A stretch of 14,139 nucleotides of DNA, from the NCBI GenBank assembly GCA_900546795.1, contig UREG01000037.1:1-14139 (forward strand), in the 5' to 3' direction. Positions 1 to 6,872 of the stretch are shown here, piece by piece. The notes below the pieces were generated by a model. The model saw only the letters and a program-made list of their open reading frames with translations. It did no database searches and had not been told where the DNA came from. The translations under genes and the position numbers were made by a program. This stretch comes from an uncultured Veillonellaceae bacterium. GTDB taxonomy: Bacteria; Bacillota; Negativicutes; Veillonellales; Megasphaeraceae. The stretch's first letter is position 1, and each line of letters starts with the position of its first letter.

Positions 1-97
1 ACCGTGCGATGCTCTGTTAGAGTACAATGTAGGGTGGTACCGCGCAGACAGCGCCCCTATCCGACGCAGAATATGCGGCGGATAGGGGCGCTTTTTT
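1..97 (+). promoter_or_regulatory. T-box riboswitch leader, 3' part (antiterminator and terminator)
   Basis: The conserved T-box sequence AGGGTGGTACCGCG lies at 31-44. It can fold as an antiterminator: AGGG (31-34) pairs with CCCT (55-58), TGGTACC (35-41) forms the bulge whose TGGT contacts the NCCA end of uncharged tRNA, and GCGC (42-45) pairs with GCGC (51-54). The 3' strand (51-58) is also the 5' arm of a perfect terminator hairpin, so the two folds exclude each other. This is the standard T-box design: uncharged tRNA favours read-through. Stem I with the specifier codon lies upstream of the window, so the sensed amino acid cannot be read here. The only gene directly downstream is the ABC-type binding lipoprotein at 138; a branched-chain amino acid tRNA is an inference from that gene. 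Confidence 0.93.
51..97 (+). terminator. T-box intrinsic terminator (attenuator)
   Basis: A 13-bp perfect stem pairs 51-63 with 79-91. It is extended after one mismatch by CGCA (65-68) with TGCG (74-77), and followed by six Ts (92-97). It overlaps the antiterminator 3' strand, so it is a conditional terminator rather than the end of an upstream gene. Confidence 0.93.
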
Positions 98-137
98 CGT
101 TCAGCTGGAGATAAAGTATAACAAGGGGGAAACAAAC

Positions 138-1298
138 ATGGGGAAACAAACGATTTGGAAAAAAATTATCAGTATATCAATGATATCGGTGTTGGCTCTC
201 TCTTTGTCCGGCTGTGGGGGCAGCGGAGAAAAGAGCAGCAGCGCCGCGGGGGATGGCAAGACGGCTAAGATCGGTCTTATTGATGTATTGACAGGCAACG
301 CTGCGGTATATGGAAAATCGGTGCAGAATGGGGTAAATATGGCCGTAGAAGAAATCAATGCCAAGGCGGGAGACGGATTTAAGATCCAGGTGATTGCGGA
401 AGATACGGGCGGAGATAAAAACGCTGCGATGAACGCAATGAACAAATTGGTGCATAAAGATCAGGTGGTGGCAGTGATTGGGCCGCTGCTCAGCGGCGAG
501 GCATTCGCGTCCGGGGGGATCGCACAAAAAGCCGGCGTTGCCGTATTGGGAGCTACGCTGACTGCAGAAGGAATTACGGATATTGGGGACAACGTATTCC
601 GGACTTGTCTGCCGGAATCGCAGGCCATACCAGCGGCGGTGAAAAAAGCGCATGATGCTTATGGATTTAAAACGGCAGCAATTTTATATTCCAGCAACAA
701 CGATCAGCTGGTATCGGGGTATAAGAGTTTTCAGAAAGCATTGGATGAATTAGGGGTACAGACGATTGCTACGGAAACTTTTGCCGATAAAGATACGGAC
801 TTTTCCGCGCAGCTGACGAAGGTTGAAGCGCTTCATCCTGATGTGCTCATCGTCGCAGCGCATCACAAAGAAGGCACGCTGATCTTAAAGAAAGCGCGGG
901 AAATGGGAATGAACATGCCGGTTATCGGCAGCAACGGGTTCAATTCTCCCGTATTGATTCAAAATGCAGGCGCTGCGGCAGAAAACGTGATTGTCGGCAG
1001 CCCGTGGTTCCCGGAAAAACAGGACGACAAAGTGCAGACATTCCGCAAGAACTATAAAGAAAAATATGGGGAAGATCCGGATCAGTTTGCCGCACAGGGG
1101 TACGACGCCGTATACATGGCATACAAAGCAGTACAGAACAGCGGCAGCGCCGTGGATCGGAAAAAATTTGCTGAAGCGCTTCGGCAGATGAAAGATTTTG
1201 TAGGCGTTGCCGGAAACGTGCAGTTTGATGATCATCGGGAACCGATCATGGACGTCAACGTATTGATCGTACGAAATGGAAAATTTGAAGCGATGTAA
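138..1298 (+). CDS. ABC transporter substrate-binding lipoprotein, branched-chain amino acid (LivK-like) family
   Basis: This 386-residue protein is an extracytoplasmic solute-binding protein of the periplasmic binding protein type 1 (Peripla_BP_6/LivK) family, which delivers small amino-acid-like ligands to an ABC importer. The N-terminus has a basic stretch, a hydrophobic core and the lipobox LSGC, so Cys26 is the expected lipidated residue; a low-complexity Gly/Ser linker follows. The mature part begins with the family signature around residues 44-78 (IGLIDVLTG, then a helix ending in MAVEEINA). Length fits the family. The start at 138 is preceded by AAGGGGGAA (122-130). It sits 40 bases after the T-box terminator and is followed by its own terminator at 1374, so it looks monocistronic. 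No LivHMGF-type permease or ATPase genes lie next to it. The T-box makes an amino acid ligand likely; leucine, isoleucine or valine is inferred only. Confidence 0.9.
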   Translation: MGKQTIWKKIISISMISVLALSLSGCGGSGEKSSSAAGDGKTAKIGLIDVLTGNAAVYGKSVQNGVNMAVEEINAKAGDGFKIQVIAEDTGGDKNAAMNAMNKLVHKDQVVAVIGPLLSGEAFASGGIAQKAGVAVLGATLTAEGITDIGDNVFRTCLPESQAIPAAVKKAHDAYGFKTAAILYSSNNDQLVSGYKSFQKALDELGVQTIATETFADKDTDFSAQLTKVEALHPDVLIVAAHHKEGTLILKKAREMGMNMPVIGSNGFNSPVLIQNAGAAAENVIVGSPWFPEKQDDKVQTFRKNYKEKYGEDPDQFAAQGYDAVYMAYKAVQNSGSAVDRKKFAEALRQMKDFVGVAGNVQFDDHREPIMDVNVLIVRNGKFEAM

Positions 1299-1373
1299 GA
1301 AACAGAGGGGCTGTAGTGTAGACTGCGTTCGTGAATAGAGGGGGCTTTTCCTTCGGGGGAATGGATAAGCAAG

Positions 1374-1408
1374 AGAGCATGAGTATGGGGGTACTCATGC
1401 TCTTTTTT
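1374..1408 (+). terminator. Rho-independent terminator after the binding-protein gene
   Basis: A 12-bp stem, AGAGCATGAGTA (1374-1385) with its exact complement at 1392-1403, closes a 6-base loop (TGGGGG). The downstream arm runs into a tract of six Ts (1403-1408). It ends the T-box-controlled transcript about 75 bases after the stop codon. Confidence 0.9.
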
Positions 1409-1518
1409 ATGATAATAGAGGAAGAAGGGCCGCGGGGACAAAAAAATATCGAAAATTTAAAGAAATATAACGGCTTTCTATCTGAAAGTGCAAAAAAGTA
1501 ATGATATTAAGGGTAATC

Positions 1519-1524
1519 TATGAT
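1519..1524 (+). promoter_or_regulatory. Possible -10 box for glnS
   Basis: TATGAT at 1519-1524 is a good -10 match in the AT-rich stretch upstream of glnS, but no convincing -35 hexamer lies 16-18 bases before it. If it is used, transcription would start near 1531, inside the longer reading frame that opens at 1501. That would favour the glnS start at 1570. Confidence 0.3.
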
Positions 1525-1569
1525 AAAATGATTAAAATAGAACCATATTATGGGAAAGGAAGATCAACT

Positions 1570-3240
1570 ATGGAACAGTCCAATTCCACAAACTTTATTG
1601 AAGCGATCATTAATGAAGACAATGCGTCAAATACATATGGAAACCGGGTGCATACCCGCTTCCCGCCGGAACCGAACGGCTATCTTCATATCGGGCATGT
1701 AAAATCGATTTGCCTGAATTTCGGCACGGCTAAAAAATACGGCGGACTTACAAATCTGCGGTTTGACGATACGAATCCGACGAAAGAAGAAGTAGAGTAT
1801 GTCGATTCGATCAAACGGGACGTTGAATGGCTGGGATTTACCTGGGACGACCGCCTGTTTTATGCGTCGGACTATTTTGATACGCTCTATGAATACGCAA
1901 AGAAACTGATCCGCCTGGGCAAAGCGTACGTCGATGATTTGTCCGGCGAAGAGATCAAAGAGTACCGGGGCACATTCAATACGCCGGGAAAAGAAAGTCC
2001 GTACCGCAATCGGATCGTAGAAGAAAATCTTGATTTGTTTGAACGGATGAAAAATGGAGAATTCCCGGACGGGGCAAAAGTTCTGCGGGCTAAAATCGAT
2101 ATGGCCAGCCCGAATCTGAATATGCGCGATCCGATTTTGTATCGGATTCTTCATGCCGAACACCATCGGACAGGAAATACGTGGTGCATTTATCCGATGT
2201 ATGATTATGCCCATCCGCTGTCGGATGCCATCGAACGGATTACCCATTCGATCTGTACGCTTGAATTTGAAGCGCATCGGCCGCTGTATAACTGGGTGCT
2301 GGAAGATTGGGAAGATACGGAAAAACCAAAACAGATCGAATTTGCCCGGCTCAATGTTACGCATGTCGTTGTCAGCAAGCGCAAACTCCGCGCGCTGGTA
2401 GAACAAGGCTTGGTAAGCGGCTGGGACGATCCGCGGATGCCGACCATCGCCGGACTTCGCCGCCGCGGATATACGCCGGAAGCGATGCGCGATTTCTGCG
2501 AACGCGTCGGTGTAGCCAAAGCAGACAGCATGGTGGATATCGCGCTGCTGGAATACTGTATTCGGGAAGATTTGAAACTCAAAGCGCCGCGGGTGATGGC
2601 CGTAATCGATCCTATTAAAGTGGTGATTACGAACTATCCGGAAGGAAAAATAGAAATGCTTACGGCAGAAAATAATGCGGAAAATGAAGCGATGGGTACG
2701 AGAGAAATTCCCTTTGGACGGGAGATCTATATCGAACGGGGCGATTTCATGGAAGTGCCGGTCAAAAAATTCTTCCGCCTTGCGCCGGGGAAAGAAGTCC
2801 GCTTGAAGCATGCGTATATTATCCGCTGCGACGAAGTGATTAAAGATGAAAACGGCACGATCACTGAACTGCGCTGTTCTTATGACCCGGAAAGCCGGAG
2901 CGGCAGCGGCTGCGACCGGAAAGTAAAAGGCACGCTCCACTGGGTAGAAGCAAGCCAGGCGGTGGATATGGAAACGCGGGTATACGATTATCTGTTAAAA
3001 GAAGACGGCGATGCAGAGGACAGCAAGGATTTCATCAGCCAGTTCAATGAAGACAGCTTGAAAGTATATCGGAGCAAAGGCGAAGCCTCCTTGAAATCGG
3101 CGGCTGCAGGAGATAAATTCCAGTTCCTGCGTCAGGGATATTTCGTAGTGGATCCGGATACGGAAGACGGCAAACTGGTTTGCAACCGTATCGTTGGGCT
3201 GCGGGACAGCTGGGCAAAAATGCAGAAACAGCAAGGATAA
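1570..3240 (+). CDS. glnS: Glutaminyl-tRNA synthetase (GlnRS)
   Basis: This 556-residue class I aminoacyl-tRNA synthetase joins glutamine to tRNA-Gln in the cytoplasm. The ATP-binding HIGH motif is in PEPNGYLHIGH near residues 33-43, and the KMSKS-type loop reads VVSKR (E. coli: VMSKR). The whole length aligns with E. coli GlnRS from memory, including DDTNP, RAKIDMASP, CIYPMYD, GWDDPRMPTI and the C-terminal beta-barrel anticodon-binding region ending GLRDSWAK. Length is close to the 554 residues of E. coli. The frame is open from 1501, but ATG 1570 has GGGAAAGGA upstream and matches the family N-terminus (NFI...I..D), so I chose it. Many Bacillota lack GlnRS and make Gln-tRNA by transamidation, so the gene is notable here. 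The next gene follows after 51 bases containing a strong hairpin. Confidence 0.97.
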   Translation: MEQSNSTNFIEAIINEDNASNTYGNRVHTRFPPEPNGYLHIGHVKSICLNFGTAKKYGGLTNLRFDDTNPTKEEVEYVDSIKRDVEWLGFTWDDRLFYASDYFDTLYEYAKKLIRLGKAYVDDLSGEEIKEYRGTFNTPGKESPYRNRIVEENLDLFERMKNGEFPDGAKVLRAKIDMASPNLNMRDPILYRILHAEHHRTGNTWCIYPMYDYAHPLSDAIERITHSICTLEFEAHRPLYNWVLEDWEDTEKPKQIEFARLNVTHVVVSKRKLRALVEQGLVSGWDDPRMPTIAGLRRRGYTPEAMRDFCERVGVAKADSMVDIALLEYCIREDLKLKAPRVMAVIDPIKVVITNYPEGKIEMLTAENNAENEAMGTREIPFGREIYIERGDFMEVPVKKFFRLAPGKEVRLKHAYIIRCDEVIKDENGTITELRCSYDPESRSGSGCDRKVKGTLHWVEASQAVDMETRVYDYLLKEDGDAEDSKDFISQFNEDSLKVYRSKGEASLKSAAAGDKFQFLRQGYFVVDPDTEDGKLVCNRIVGLRDSWAKMQKQQG

Positions 3241-3275
3241 CAAAGCAGGGAGACAGCCGGTCTGTTTCCGCTTTG
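3241..3275 (+). other. Strong intercistronic RNA hairpin without T-tract
   Basis: Directly after the glnS stop, CAAAGC (3241-3246) pairs with GCTTTG (3270-3275). After a 2-base bulge, GGAGACAG (3249-3256) pairs with CTGTTTCC (3262-3269, one G-U), closing a CCGGT loop. That gives 14 pairs in 35 bases. It is followed by CTATA and the GGAGG ribosome-binding site (3281-3285) of the next gene, not by a T run, so it is not a classical terminator. An mRNA stability, processing or translational role is inferred. Confidence 0.6.
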
Positions 3276-3291
3276 CTATAGGAGGAATAGA

Positions 3292-3969
3292 ATGAAAGAA
3301 AAAACGTTAGAACGCTCGATTATTTCCCCGGCTTATGCCATCGCGGCGCTGGTCTTTTTTATAGGGCTGGCGGTATATGTATATTTTTCGGTATCTGTAG
3401 CGATGAAACGGGGCATATTTCCGATTACCGATTATATTATTCAGGCTGCCGGACTATTTTTTCTGGTTAATTTCTGCAAGGCGACGTATGAATATGAATT
3501 GACGGACGACGCGCTCATCATCAATGAAAAGAGTTTGTTCAGCAATAAGCATTTTGAAATTCCTTATGAAGAGATCAACGGACTTCATTATTTCAAGAAT
3601 AAGCTGATCAAACCGATTTCCTACCGGTATACGTATCGGATGTATTCCAAGCTGGACGGCAGAACGATCTGGTCGCTGGTATACAATATTCCGGGAAAAA
3701 AAGGAAATAAAACAGGACGTATCTTGATGAAAGCGTCGGAGGAGTTTCTGGAAACATTTGCTGCGCGTGTTCCGGATCGGATCCGCATATCGGAAGCAGA
3801 GGTCGTTGCTTATACGTATAAACGGGAAGAAATGCGGCTTCGTCAGGAAGGATATTTTGAAGATGTGCCGGAAACAGACGTCAAAGATGCGGCGCGGCAG
3901 CTGGAGCAGGTAGCGGATACGGAGGAACATAAATCGAAGGGCAGTAAAACGGCTGATAAGGAGGCATAG
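3292..3969 (+). CDS. Membrane protein with PH-like (bPH) domain, function unknown
   Basis: This 225-residue protein has two hydrophobic segments at about residues 12-35 and 45-62, followed by a soluble region of about 65-165. The order (YEYELTDDALIINE, then a beta-rich stretch with IPYEEINGLHY) resembles the bacterial PH-like domains found after paired membrane helices. The C-terminal 50 residues are highly charged and probably flexible. GGAGG at 3281-3285 sets the ATG start. It lies between glnS and a DUF4321 gene with a 2-base gap to the latter, so it is almost certainly co-transcribed and probably translationally coupled. I do not recognise a specific function; the domain assignment is by pattern only. 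Confidence 0.75.
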   Translation: MKEKTLERSIISPAYAIAALVFFIGLAVYVYFSVSVAMKRGIFPITDYIIQAAGLFFLVNFCKATYEYELTDDALIINEKSLFSNKHFEIPYEEINGLHYFKNKLIKPISYRYTYRMYSKLDGRTIWSLVYNIPGKKGNKTGRILMKASEEFLETFAARVPDRIRISEAEVVAYTYKREEMRLRQEGYFEDVPETDVKDAARQLEQVADTEEHKSKGSKTADKEA

Positions 3970-3971
3970 AA

Positions 3972-4232
3972 ATGAAAGGAAGAAGTACGTGGATGCTTTT
4001 TCTCTTCATTGCCGGCGGCGCGATATTGGGCGGATTTACAGCAGATATGCTGGCGAAATCGGCGGTTGCCGACAGTGCGGCATTTTTGTTGACGACGCAT
4101 GATTTATTGAATATCAGCGGGATACGGATTGATCTGTATGTATTGGATATTCAGTTTGGCATACATTTTTTCCCGAATCTGCTGAGTTTGATTTTTATCG
4201 TGCTGGCGGTGCTTTTGTATCGGCGGGTATAA
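3972..4232 (+). CDS. Small membrane protein, DUF4321 family
   Basis: This 86-residue protein has an N-terminal hydrophobic helix (about 7-27, with GGAILGGF) and a C-terminal one (about 65-84, ending LLYRRV). Between them is a short segment ending in IQFGIHFFPN. This layout and the closing motif match what I recall of DUF4321, a two-helix family often encoded beside maf in Bacillota; its function is unknown. AAGGAGG upstream (3958-3964) overlaps the end of the preceding gene and defines the ATG. maf starts 12 bases after its stop. The association with maf and radC suggests a cell-division or envelope role, but that is guilt by association. Confidence 0.75.
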   Translation: MKGRSTWMLFLFIAGGAILGGFTADMLAKSAVADSAAFLLTTHDLLNISGIRIDLYVLDIQFGIHFFPNLLSLIFIVLAVLLYRRV

Positions 4233-4244
4233 GGAGCTGAGGAT

Positions 4245-4799
4245 ATGATATATCTGGCATCGCAGTCCCCGCGGCGCAGAGAGCTGCTGGAACAGGCTGG
4301 GATTGCGTTTCAGGTAGTAACGAGTGCGTATGAAGAAGAAAATGATCCGGGAATGAAACCGGAAGAACTGGTGCGGATACAGGCGGAAGGCAAAGCCAAA
4401 GAAGCGGCCGGCCGATATGACGGCTGGATATTGGGCGCCGATACGATTGTGGTTTTGGACGGACGGATATTGGGAAAACCAGCGGATAAAGCCGAAGCGG
4501 CAGATATGCTCCGCAGATTGTCGGGAAAACGGCATACGGTTATGACGGGAATTGCACTGCTAAGAGGAAGTCAGGTATACAGCAGGACGGTACAGACCGA
4601 TGTGTGGTTCCGGAAACTGACGGAAGAGGAGATCCGGCAGTATATCGCGTCCGGAGAACCGTTGGATAAAGCCGGTGCATATGGGATACAGGGCAGAGGC
4701 GCCGTATTTATAGAGAAAATATACGGTTCCTACTCAAATGTGGTGGGACTTCCTCTGGAAGTTCTCTATGAGATGTGCAAGACAGCAGGCCTGCTATGA
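4245..4799 (+). CDS. maf: Maf family nucleotide pyrophosphatase (septum-formation inhibitor homologue)
   Basis: This 184-residue protein belongs to the Maf/HAM1-like fold, which hydrolyses (d)NTPs, typically dTTP/UTP or modified nucleotides, to the monophosphate and pyrophosphate. The N-terminal signature LASQSPRRRELL (4-15) is the phosphate-binding loop. GADTIVV (64-70) carries the conserved acidic residue, and DKAGAYGIQG (141-150) and GSYSNVVGLPL (161-171) are the other conserved blocks. The DKAGAYGIQG block fits the dTTP/UTP-specific YhdE-type subfamily. AAGGAG at 4231 precedes the ATG. The stop codon overlaps the radC start (ATGA), indicating translational coupling. Overexpression of the B. 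subtilis homologue blocks septation. Confidence 0.96.
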   Translation: MIYLASQSPRRRELLEQAGIAFQVVTSAYEEENDPGMKPEELVRIQAEGKAKEAAGRYDGWILGADTIVVLDGRILGKPADKAEAADMLRRLSGKRHTVMTGIALLRGSQVYSRTVQTDVWFRKLTEEEIRQYIASGEPLDKAGAYGIQGRGAVFIEKIYGSYSNVVGLPLEVLYEMCKTAGLL

Positions 4800-5494
4800 A
4801 CGGCGGCTCGGTATTGGTACGGGAATTATTGAATGAGGAAAAGCCCAGGGAAAAATTTGCCGCTTTAGGGCCGCAGGGCATGACGGAAGTGGAGCTGTTG
4901 GCGATACTCATTCGGACGGGCATGAAAGGAAAGTCGGTGCTGGAAGTATCCCGCGACGTGCTGCAGCGCCTGACAGACGGCGGGCTGCATGCGCTGGGAG
5001 AAGCGAGCTATCAGGAATTAATGCAGGTGCCGGGAATTGGCCGGGATAAAGCGATTACGATCTGCGCGGCGGCAGAGCTGGGGAGGCGTATCGCCAAAAG
5101 CCGGGTTAAGCTGAACCGGGAAGAGCTGTCGGTTCCGGAAGCGGTGGCTGCCTATGTGATGGAAGAGTACCGGCATTACCAGGAAGAACGAATGGGCGCG
5201 GCATTTTTGACGGTTCGGAATAAACTCATCTGTGTGGAAGAAATATCGCGGGGCAGCTTGGACAGAACGATTGTACACCCGCGGGATATCTTTAAACGGG
5301 CGCTGCTCCACAACGCGGCAAGAGTGATCTTAATACATAACCATCCCAGCGGAGATGTGTCTCCGTCGAAAGAAGATATTGGGATTACCAGACGGATTTG
5401 CCAGGCTGGGGAAGCACTGGGGATTGAAGTGGCCGATCATATTATTATCGGCGACGGTGTATATTGCAGTCTTTTTGAGGAAGGGTATATATAA
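4796..5494 (+). CDS. radC: RadC family JAMM/MPN+ domain protein
   Basis: This 232-residue RadC (YsxA in Bacillus) protein begins with a helix-hairpin-helix-like region including VPGIGRDKA (78-86). It ends with a JAMM metal-binding domain: HNHPSG (181-186) with His181, His183 and Asp194 in the HxH-x10-D arrangement, plus VHPRDIF (160-166). The family was named for a DNA-repair phenotype that was later attributed to another gene, and its molecular function is still unclear. I chose ATG 4796, which overlaps the maf stop as ATGA; an in-frame GTG at 4775 would add seven residues but has no better ribosome-binding site. maf-radC order is conserved in Bacillota, but the mreBCD genes that often follow are absent here. 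Confidence 0.95.
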   Translation: MNGGSVLVRELLNEEKPREKFAALGPQGMTEVELLAILIRTGMKGKSVLEVSRDVLQRLTDGGLHALGEASYQELMQVPGIGRDKAITICAAAELGRRIAKSRVKLNREELSVPEAVAAYVMEEYRHYQEERMGAAFLTVRNKLICVEEISRGSLDRTIVHPRDIFKRALLHNAARVILIHNHPSGDVSPSKEDIGITRRICQAGEALGIEVADHIIIGDGVYCSLFEEGYI

Positions 5495-5528
5495 GAGAAA
5501 GTCCGGTAAGAGAAGGGTGGAAGGAACG

Positions 5529-6812
5529 ATGCATGATGTAATGTTTTATGTTGCAGTAGCGATCTTTATAGGAACATACGCGATGATCATGGCGGAAAAG
5601 ATGCCGCGGTGTTATGTATCCCTGGTAGGCGGCCTGATCATGATATTGACTGGATTTGTTACACAGAAAGAAGCGGTAACCCGATTTATCGATTTCAATA
5701 CGATCGGATTGCTGATCGGTATGATGATCATGATTACGATCATTCGCCAGTCCGGTATATTTGAAGCGACGGCGGTCTGGGCAGCCAAGATTACCAAAGG
5801 CAAGCCAAAGACGCTGTTGGTGGTGCTTTCTATCATCACGGCGGTAGCTTCTTCTGTATTTGATTCTGTGACGGCAGTGCTGCTGCTGGCGCCTATGACG
5901 ATATCGTTGTCAAAGCGGCTGAAGATCCGGCCCTATCCATTCCTGATTATGGAAATTCTCATCTCTAATATTGGTGGTACGGCGCTGATGGTCGGCAATC
6001 CGCCCAACGTTATGATCGGCAGTGCTACAGGGCTTTCGTTTAATGAATTTTTCTTAAATCTTGCGCCTGGCGTAGCACTGACGATGCTGGTGATTGTTCC
6101 GCTGCTTTTGATCATCTATCGAAAAGATCTCCACGGACATGCCAGTCCGGAAGAGTTGGCAAAACTGAACGTGCGCAAAGAGATTCGGGATATGAAATTA
6201 CTGAAAATTTCGCTCGTTATTTTAGGATTTACGATTTTAGGTTTTGTAACGCACAGCGCGCTTGGACTGGAATCGGCAACGATTGCGATGACCGGCGCGG
6301 TAGTGCTGCTGATCATCAGTAAAGCCAGCCCGGTAGAAGCCTTTGGGTATGTAGAATGGGGAACGCTGTTTTTCTTCATCGGCCTGTTTGTGCTGGTCGG
6401 CGGTATCGAAGCGGCCGGTGTTATCGAGTTTCTGGCCAAAGAAGCCCTGATGTTTACGCAGGGAAATTTAGAAGCGACGACCTTCCTGATTTTATGGCTG
6501 GCAGCGATCGTTTCGGCATTTGTTGACAATATTCCCTTTACAGCAACGATGATCCCGCTGATTCATGAAGTACAGCACCTCATGGGCGTGCATGTAGATT
6601 ATCTCTGGTGGTCGCTGGCCATGGGCGCCTGCTATGGCGGGAACGGCACGATCATTGGCGCCTCGCCAAACCTGATCATTGCAGCGATTGTAGCCAAAGA
6701 AGGCTATAACATCAGCTTTATGAACTATTTTAAAGTAGGGTTCCCGCTGATGATCGTATCGGTAATGGTATCGCATGTGTATTTGTACGTACGTTATTTC
6801 CTCTTGCCATAA
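5529..6812 (+). CDS. ArsB/NhaD-type (ion transporter superfamily) permease
   Basis: This 427-residue, strongly hydrophobic integral membrane protein has roughly 10-12 membrane segments. Two family motifs lie in inverted-repeat-like positions: NIGGTALMVGNPPN (147-160) in the first half, and DNIPFTATMIPL (333-344) with YGGNGTIIGASPN (369-381) in the second. These match the ArsB/NhaD/P-protein permeases, which move anions or exchange Na+ for H+. The substrate cannot be assigned from sequence: no arsenic genes are nearby, and arsenite, sodium or dicarboxylates remain possible. ATG 5529 is preceded by GGAAGGA (5519-5525); the frame is open back to 5355, inside radC, but lacks support there. The 34-base gap from radC suggests one transcript, ended by the terminator at 6820. 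Confidence 0.88.
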   Translation: MHDVMFYVAVAIFIGTYAMIMAEKMPRCYVSLVGGLIMILTGFVTQKEAVTRFIDFNTIGLLIGMMIMITIIRQSGIFEATAVWAAKITKGKPKTLLVVLSIITAVASSVFDSVTAVLLLAPMTISLSKRLKIRPYPFLIMEILISNIGGTALMVGNPPNVMIGSATGLSFNEFFLNLAPGVALTMLVIVPLLLIIYRKDLHGHASPEELAKLNVRKEIRDMKLLKISLVILGFTILGFVTHSALGLESATIAMTGAVVLLIISKASPVEAFGYVEWGTLFFFIGLFVLVGGIEAAGVIEFLAKEALMFTQGNLEATTFLILWLAAIVSAFVDNIPFTATMIPLIHEVQHLMGVHVDYLWWSLAMGACYGGNGTIIGASPNLIIAAIVAKEGYNISFMNYFKVGFPLMIVSVMVSHVYLYVRYFLLP

Positions 6813-6819
6813 CATACAT

Positions 6820-6872
6820 AAAAACACCTTTCTTCTTAGCCGCAGCGCGGCAAAGGAGAAAGGTGTTTTTTT
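6820..6872. terminator. Bidirectional terminator between convergent permease and yigZ
   Basis: AAAAACACCTTTCT (6820-6833) pairs perfectly with 6857-6870. The upper stem continues with GCCGC (6839-6843) and GCGGC (6847-6851), closing an AGC loop. The + strand has seven Ts at 6866-6872, and the - strand has five Ts complementary to 6820-6824, so it can work both ways. The + strand T-tract overlaps the yigZ stop codon (6871-6873). Confidence 0.92.

Noticed and set aside
1345..1361. TTCC-TTCG-GGGGAA mini hairpin downstream of the binding-protein gene
   Set aside because: Only three or four pairs, no T-tract; the real terminator is at 1374-1408.
1501..1569. Longer glnS start at 1501
   Set aside because: The added residues have no counterpart in GlnRS, there is no ribosome-binding site, and a likely -10 box lies inside the stretch.
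1627..2940. Long 437-codon open frame on the - strand opposite glnS
   Set aside because: It lies wholly within a well-supported glnS, has no family resemblance, and its composition is what the complement of this coding sequence would give.
4775..4795. GTG start for radC at 4775
   Set aside because: It lies deep in maf without a good ribosome-binding site; the ATGA overlap at 4796 fits the coupled layout better.
5355..5528. Permease frame extended back into radC
   Set aside because: It would overlap radC by about 140 bases with non-family sequence; ATG 5529 has a good ribosome-binding site.
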